From positions 558,001 to 622,000 of the forward strand of contig NZ_AUEW01000001.1 in assembly GCF_000426185.1 (NCBI RefSeq): a stretch of DNA of 64,000 nucleotides, read 5' to 3'. The notes below the pieces were generated by a model. The model did no database searches, was not told where the DNA came from, and saw nothing but the letters and a program-made list of their open reading frames with translations. Shown one piece after another: positions 59,279-64,000 of this stretch. Every line of letters starts with the position of its first letter. Positions within the stretch are counted from its first letter, which is position 1. Source of the DNA: Cellulomonas sp. URHD0024. GTDB taxonomy: Bacteria > Actinomycetota > Actinomycetes > Actinomycetales > Cellulomonadaceae. The position numbers were made by a program, and so were the translations under genes.

Positions 59279-60721
59279 CTACAGGGTCTGGAGCAGACCT
59301 TCACACGTCCGACGAACGTCCGTGGCCACCCGACGCATGTCCGGCGATGCGATCGGGCTGCTCGAGCGTTGCTGCCACCTGCGCAGGGCCTCCCGGGCCC
59401 CGGCGTGCACGGTCTCTTCGTCCGAGTCCGTGGCGAGCCCCAGCCGGGCCCGTGGGTCGTCGCCGTCGACGCCGAGCAGCCGTTCGGCGTCTGCGAGAGC
59501 TTCCTCGTCTCCCAGCTCGAGCTCGCCCGTACGCAGGTCCTCCAGGACTGCCATCTCGGTGAGCTCGTGCGCGCCGGCCACGACGCTCTCGACGCCCCGA
59601 CGCAATGCGGCAGACCGCGGGATCGACGACGCGTCGAGCGCCGAGCCGATCGCCTGGAGCGCACCGCGTGCCTGCAAGACCGCCGACCGCACTGCGAAGC
59701 GCTCGCGGAGCAGCGTGCGGACCTCGTCGAGACCGCTGGCCACGCGCAGGGCCACCGCCAGCGATCCGGCATCCGAGGCGTTTCCGAGGCGGACGAGGCT
59801 CACGGCCAAGCGGATGCCGAAAAGGCCGAGCAGGTCCAGCAGCTCGGACCGGAGCTCACGTGACGGGCCCAGGTCGGGGCGCGCGTCGACGAGCCGGTCG
59901 GCAGAGAGCAGCAGCGAGGTCGGCGCGGTCGCGAGGTCGCGCAGGCCGGCGAACTGGCGTTCCTCCAGCTCGACGGATGCCATGGCCAGCAGGCCCGAGA
60001 CCGGCACGACCCCCTGCACCAGGGCGCGGACGCGGCGGTCGGCGGCGTAGTCGGAAGCGACCCGGGCGGCAACCTCGAGCGAGTCCTCGCGGCCGCCGGC
60101 GATCTCGTCGGCCCGCGACAGGATGCCCAAGGCGTTCACGGGCGAGCTGCGGCCGAGGGTGTCGTCCTGCATCGCGCCCAGGAAGCCGACGTCCGCCGCG
60201 TGCAGGTGCCGCATCAGATAGAGGACCGCGTCTGCCCCCGGGGCGTCCTCGACCAGGAACGCCTCGGTCCGGGCGGAGATCTCCGTGCGGACCGAGCCGA
60301 TGCCGGGCGTGTCGATGAGGGTCATGGTCGCGAGCCGGGACGACGGCGTCTCGACGACGAGCGAGGTGACCTCGTCGGCGGGGATGGTGCCGAGGTCGAT
60401 GTGGGTCTGTCCACCGATGCGCCGGAACGGCACCTGGACCGGTTCGACGCCGGCGCGGTGCACCCACGCCCGGGTGGCCGGGCCATCGACGTAGCTCGTC
60501 ACGATCCGGGTGCACTCCGTCGCATCGGTGGCAGCCAGACGCTGGCCGACGAGGGCGTTGAGCAACGTCGACTTGCCCGCCTTGACCCGGCCGGCGAACG
60601 CCACGCGCAGCGGACCGTCCAGCCGGTCGAGGCTCGCGCGCAGCGCGTCCTCCTGCGGCGTGCCGGTGTACGCCGCGATGGCGTCGACGAGCAGCCCGCG
60701 CACCCGGTCGGTCGTGCTCAC
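59279..60721 (-). CDS. Dynamin-like GTPase, IniC-type
   Basis: A 480-residue bacterial dynamin-like protein. The P loop is GRVKAGKST (44-52), G3 is DTPG in MTLIDTPGIGS, and a G4-like LSRADE lies near residue 208. The rest is helical, with no clear TM. Size and pairing match the smaller partner (IniC) of the mycobacterial IniA/IniC pair, which is involved in membrane maintenance under cell-wall drugs. The GTG start overlaps the stop of the larger GTPase (GTGA), so they are made in fixed ratio. It converges on the propeller gene. Confidence 0.85.
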   Translation of the reverse strand: MSTTDRVRGLLVDAIAAYTGTPQEDALRASLDRLDGPLRVAFAGRVKAGKSTLLNALVGQRLAATDATECTRIVTSYVDGPATRAWVHRAGVEPVQVPFRRIGGQTHIDLGTIPADEVTSLVVETPSSRLATMTLIDTPGIGSVRTEISARTEAFLVEDAPGADAVLYLMRHLHAADVGFLGAMQDDTLGRSSPVNALGILSRADEIAGGREDSLEVAARVASDYAADRRVRALVQGVVPVSGLLAMASVELEERQFAGLRDLATAPTSLLLSADRLVDARPDLGPSRELRSELLDLLGLFGIRLAVSLVRLGNASDAGSLAVALRVASGLDEVRTLLRERFAVRSAVLQARGALQAIGSALDASSIPRSAALRRGVESVVAGAHELTEMAVLEDLRTGELELGDEEALADAERLLGVDGDDPRARLGLATDSDEETVHAGAREALRRWQQRSSSPIASPDMRRVATDVRRTCEGLLQTL

Positions 60722-62511
60722 GACGGCACCGGCAGCAGCTCGGCGATCAGGTGCCGCGCCTTGAGGGCCTGACCCTCCAGCCCGGCGAGCTGCCGGTCCA
60801 CCTCCTCCCGACGGCGGCTGCGCTGCGCAGCGTCTGCGGCCAGTGCGGCCGACAGCTGCTCGACGGCCCGGGTCGCCGTCGTCAGCAGCTCAGCGGCGCT
60901 GGACTCGAAGTCCTCCCGCAGCCGGCGCTGCAGCCGTCGGACGGCGTCACGGGTGTCCTTGCGGGCTGCCGTGTCGACGTCCTCGAGGTAGCCGAGCACC
61001 GCGCGCTCCGTCTCGGCCCGCAACAGACGCAGCTGCGACTTGTGCGCGCTCTGCCACGACTTGCCGGCGAGCACCCCGGCAAGCACGACCGCCACGGGGA
61101 GGACCACCGGGAACGCGAGACCGAGCACCAGTCCGGCCGCGTGCGTGATCATCGCCCCGGCCGACCCACCCCGCAGAGCGGTGATGCTCGCGTCGAGCCC
61201 GGACCTGCGGGTCGGGGTGGCCTCGAACCCGACCGAAGCCCACGGCGACCCTTCTGCGATGCCGAGGTCGAGCGCTCTACGCAGGTCCATGGCAGCCGAT
61301 CCGAATGTCGCGGACACGGTGTCTGCGACCTGCTCGGCGCGCGCCCGGACGACTGACTGGTGGTCGAGAACCGTCTCCGTCGTGCGTTGCTGCAACCACG
61401 GACCGAGATCGGCAGCGAGTCGCGCCGGAGGCATCTGCGCGATCCGCTCGGCCGCGTCACGACGCAGAGCGCGGACCCGGACCGTGAGGTCGTTCTCGAC
61501 GTCCGCCGACAGGTCGCCCATCTGGTCGTACAGCGTCTGCTGCCAGCGGGAGCCGACGCCGCGCAGGTCCGTGGCCTGCGCCTTCGCGGCCGTCCACGCC
61601 TCGCTCTGCGAGCGGGCGCCGGCGTCGTCGGCAAGCCCGCGTCGTTCGGCGGTCAGCTCCGCGGTCAGCTGGCCGAGGACGCTGACGGCGACCGCGGCCG
61701 CCGACACCTCGCCCGACCCGGCCGCCCGGTCCTGCTCCGCGACCAGCCGGGCCGTCAGCTCGGGATACCCCGACTCGACCAGCAGCCCGCGGTCGCGCTC
61801 GCGCAGCCCGGCGTGCCGCAGCGGTGCTGAGAGCGGGTACAGCGGGACGTCCAGACCGGCATCCTGGATGTGCTGCGCGTCCGCGGCCACGATGCGACGC
61901 CACTGCGGGTACAGGTCCACCCGCGTGACGGCGCCCAGGACCACGGGGCACAGGGACGCGGCCTGTGACAGGAACGCGAGCTCCGCCCGGCCGAGCTCGG
62001 CACCCGCGTCGGTGACGAAGATCAGCACGTCCGCGACGGCGAGCGCCCGAAGCGCGATGCCCGCGTGGCTCGACGCCAGGCCGCCGCTGATCCCGGGCGT
62101 GTCGACGAGCACCGTGCCGCCCTCCAGCAGTCGACGGGGTAGTCGCACCTCCAACGCACGAGCCTGCGGCCCGGCGTGACCGGTCGCGACCGCGTCGACG
62201 TCGGTCGCCACGGCACCGCGCTCGGATGCCGGTCCCTCCCCCAGCAGCTCGCGCGCCTCGAAGCGCTCGCCGTACCGGACGTACGTGGGGACGGCGGTGG
62301 CGACGTCGGCGTCGGTGGCGCACACGCGTGCGCCCAGCACGGCGTTGACCAGTGAGCTCTTGCCCTTCTTGAACTCGCCGCAGACCACCACCCGGAACTC
62401 GGGGACGGCGAGGCGCCCGAGCGACGCCTCGATGCGGCCGACCAGGTCGTCACGTCCCTGTGCCCGTGCGGCGTCGGCGGTCTGGACGAGCAGGTCCTCG
62501 ACGTCCCCCAT
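60718..62511 (-). CDS. Dynamin-like GTPase, IniA-type, with hydrophobic paddle
   Basis: A 597-residue dynamin-like protein with P loop GEFKKGKSS (45-53), G3 DTPGISGG, and a long helical region. A hydrophobic helical hairpin around residues 455-490 (LVLGLAFPVVLPVAVVLAGVLAG) is the likely membrane paddle. Layout and operon order fit IniA of mycobacteria, which can drive membrane fission. No iniB gene accompanies it. The ATG at 62511 is the first convincing start. It is divergent from the LuxR-type regulator gene by 97 bases. Confidence 0.87.
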   Translation of the reverse strand: MGDVEDLLVQTADAARAQGRDDLVGRIEASLGRLAVPEFRVVVCGEFKKGKSSLVNAVLGARVCATDADVATAVPTYVRYGERFEARELLGEGPASERGAVATDVDAVATGHAGPQARALEVRLPRRLLEGGTVLVDTPGISGGLASSHAGIALRALAVADVLIFVTDAGAELGRAELAFLSQAASLCPVVLGAVTRVDLYPQWRRIVAADAQHIQDAGLDVPLYPLSAPLRHAGLRERDRGLLVESGYPELTARLVAEQDRAAGSGEVSAAAVAVSVLGQLTAELTAERRGLADDAGARSQSEAWTAAKAQATDLRGVGSRWQQTLYDQMGDLSADVENDLTVRVRALRRDAAERIAQMPPARLAADLGPWLQQRTTETVLDHQSVVRARAEQVADTVSATFGSAAMDLRRALDLGIAEGSPWASVGFEATPTRRSGLDASITALRGGSAGAMITHAAGLVLGLAFPVVLPVAVVLAGVLAGKSWQSAHKSQLRLLRAETERAVLGYLEDVDTAARKDTRDAVRRLQRRLREDFESSAAELLTTATRAVEQLSAALAADAAQRSRRREEVDRQLAGLEGQALKARHLIAELLPVPS

Positions 62512-62608
62512 GTCCGCATTGTCGCGGTGCGAGCCCCGTCCGGGGAGACGTCGGGGCTGTTGAGTTTCTGTGGAGCGCCTGTTGAGCGTCGGGGCGCACT
62601 GTGGCGTC

Positions 62609-63259
62609 GTGACGACGACGCTCACCGAGGCCAGGCCACGGCACACCACCTCCGACGTCGTGCGGGTCTGCATCGAAGGCGGCGACGCGATCACGCGCAC
62701 CGGCATCGCGACGCTTCTCACGCACGACGCAGACCTCGCGGCCGTCCAGCCGGAGCACGGCCCCGACATCACGCTGGTCGTGCTCGACACGGTGACGCCC
62801 AGGGGCCTCGCCGAGGTGCGGTCGCTCGCGGCCCGTGGGGACTCGCGAGTGGTGGTCGTCGTCGGCGACCTGAGCACGGACGTCGTCGCCGTGGTGCTGC
62901 AGGCCGGTGCGGTCGGGCTGCTTCGCCGCCACGACGTGACCGGCGAGAGCCTCGCGCAGCTGCTCCGCTCCGTCGCCGGCGGCGACGCGGTGGTGCCGCC
63001 CGACCTGTTGTCCGCCCTGCTGCCGCACTCCGGCGGCGACGCGCCCGCGCCGCGGATGCTCGCGCTCGCGACGCTGACCGAGCGTGAGCGCGCGGTCCTG
63101 GAGATGCTCGGCGACGGGTCGGACACGCGCGAGATCGCACGGCGACTGGCCTACTCGGAGCGCACGGTCAAGACGATCATCCAGGACATCACGCGGCGGT
63201 TCGGGCTGCGCAACCGGTCGCACGCCGTCGCGTACGCCGTGCGGCACGGCTTGATCTGA
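62609..63259 (+). CDS. LuxR/NarL-type regulator with atypical receiver
   Basis: A 216-residue regulator. The N-terminal half has the receiver fold, with D60 in LVVLDTVTP at the phosphoacceptor position. The usual acidic pair near residue 25 is reduced (IEGGDAIT), and the conserved lysine position reads LLRRHD. The C-terminal HTH is typical: LTERERAVLEMLGDG, then EIARRLAYSERTVKTIIQDI. No histidine kinase is adjacent. I chose the GTG at 62609 because the N-terminus then matches the family; a GTG at 62570 is possible. It probably controls the neighbouring envelope genes. Confidence 0.82.
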   Translation: MTTTLTEARPRHTTSDVVRVCIEGGDAITRTGIATLLTHDADLAAVQPEHGPDITLVVLDTVTPRGLAEVRSLAARGDSRVVVVVGDLSTDVVAVVLQAGAVGLLRRHDVTGESLAQLLRSVAGGDAVVPPDLLSALLPHSGGDAPAPRMLALATLTERERAVLEMLGDGSDTREIARRLAYSERTVKTIIQDITRRFGLRNRSHAVAYAVRHGLI

Positions 63260-64000
63260 CTAGTGCACGTCGGGGTGGTCCTGGCCGAACAGGTCGTCCA
63301 CCAGGTGGTCGTCGTCCGGAACGGGGACGTCGTGCGTGAACGTCGTCGTCAGGGCGTCGGCCATGAGCGGGTCCGAGCCGCGCACCAGCTCGATCGAGTC
63401 GGAGTAGCCGTCCGAGTCCGAGTCGGCGACCGTCGGCCTGCTGCCCGTCACCATCAGCTCGTACCCGTCGGAGAGGCCGTCGCCGTCGGAGTCGATCGTG
63501 AACACGTCGAGACCGAGCTTGGCCTCCATCTGGTCCGTGATCCCGTCGCCGTCCGAGTCCAGGGCCGGATCGATCGCGTCGGCGTGCGACGTCCCGTCGG
63601 AGATCCCCGGGATGACCACCGCGAAGTCGAAACGCTTCTCGGTGGCCGCCCCGAACCGCACGCCCTTGTGCGGGTTCATCGCCTCGATCGTCTGCCCGTC
63701 GCCCATGCTGATGGCGACGTGGGCATTGGTGGGACGGACCGACCCGGCCACGGGCTCCGAGGGAAAGTTGAACAGCAGCGCGCCGGGCGTGTGGATCGCC
63801 TGCTCGACGGGGATCGCGTAGCCCTCGTCGCGCAGCTGGATGTACTGCATCCAGGACGCGTGCGGCAGGTCGACGCCGACGCGCCCGGCGGCCCACTTCA
63901 CCAGGCCGGAGCAGTCGAACGTGTCGGGGTCGGCGTCGTCGAGGTCCACCCTCTCCCCGAACACGTACGAGTCGCCGGCCTGGGCGGTGGCCGCGTCGAG
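63260..64000 (-). CDS. NlpC/P60 peptidase with calcium-type repeats, 5' end outside window
   Basis: The visible 246 codons begin inside an NlpC/P60 cell-wall endopeptidase domain. The catalytic Cys lies in FDCSGLVKWA and the His in TNAHVAISMGDGQ, with PGALLFNFPS between. After it come three or four DSDGDGxxD-type repeats (PALDSDGDGITDQME, FTIDSDGDGLSDGYE, VADSDSDGYSDSIE), the calcium-binding pattern of thrombospondin type 3 repeats. It is therefore likely exported and calcium-dependent or calcium-stabilised. Its stop directly abuts that of the regulator gene. The N-terminus and any signal peptide are missing. Confidence 0.85.
   Translation of the reverse strand, partial: LDAATAQAGDSYVFGERVDLDDADPDTFDCSGLVKWAAGRVGVDLPHASWMQYIQLRDEGYAIPVEQAIHTPGALLFNFPSEPVAGSVRPTNAHVAISMGDGQTIEAMNPHKGVRFGAATEKRFDFAVVIPGISDGTSHADAIDPALDSDGDGITDQMEAKLGLDVFTIDSDGDGLSDGYELMVTGSRPTVADSDSDGYSDSIELVRGSDPLMADALTTTFTHDVPVPDDDHLVDDLFGQDHPDVH

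Overview
The window is 64 kb of high-GC, gene-dense DNA with frequent GTG starts and 1-4 nt stop/start overlaps. It carries phosphatidylinositol mannoside genes (pimA, patA, a pgsA-type synthase), an SsgA/SsgB-family gene, two ANTAR regulators, and an IniA/IniC-like dynamin pair. This points to an actinomycete, most likely Micrococcales close to Cellulomonadaceae; that placement is inferred from gene content, not from a search.

Region by region. (1) 1-5.2 kb: leftward thrS-HIT-pgsA-patA-pimA operon for lipomannan precursors, then tRNA-Val(CAC). (2) 5.5-8.5 kb: ssgB-like gene, leftward pabB-pabC for p-aminobenzoate, and a tRNA cluster Gly(GCC)-Cys(GCA)-Val(GAC) ending in a strong hairpin. (3) 8.57-10.19 kb: a deleted IS21-type element with both terminal repeat pairs, an intact istB, only the tail of istA, and an unrelated passenger ORF. 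(4) 10.4-15.3 kb: a two-gene conflict cassette, an EACC1-like protein followed by a 1,491-residue caspase-STAND NTPase-TM-WD40 protein. (5) 15.4-27.3 kb: universal stress protein, then a polyol/ketose regulon with an ABC importer, polyol dehydrogenase, xylulose-reductase-like SDR, three kinase-type proteins, a LacD-like aldolase, two paralogous LacI regulators and at least five copies of a CACCGGTG-centred operator. (6) 27.5-47.1 kb: mixed housekeeping, stress and regulatory genes. These include an LLM oxidoreductase, two ANTAR proteins, a LigD without polymerase, PPK2, a VIT-family transporter behind a DtxR/IdeR-like box, a patatin behind a leader peptide, a Met/Cys-rich copper-storage-like protein, a TetR/MFS pair, and a c-di-GMP-I riboswitch in front of a 50-residue ORF and an APC transporter. 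Two genes in this part (PAS-ANTAR and YihY) share a conserved, probably structured 5' leader.

(7) 47.2-64 kb: a coherent envelope locus. Two paralogous secreted or anchored beta-propeller/Ig proteins bracket a coupled pair on the minus strand (a cytoplasmic-Ig/TM/SPOR-like protein and a C-terminally anchored Hsp70-type ATPase) and a plus-strand MoxR-DUF58-transglutaminase-like operon. The transglutaminase-like protein has lost both the catalytic Cys and His. A dynamin pair, a LuxR-type regulator with a receiver-like domain and an NlpC/P60 peptidase with calcium-type repeats follow.

The two strongest candidates for unusual biology are the caspase-STAND-WD40 cassette beside the IS21 relic, and the Hsp70/MoxR/pseudo-transglutaminase/beta-propeller/dynamin locus. 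The repeated leader RNA, the patatin leader peptide and the c-di-GMP riboswitch are the main regulatory RNAs of interest.
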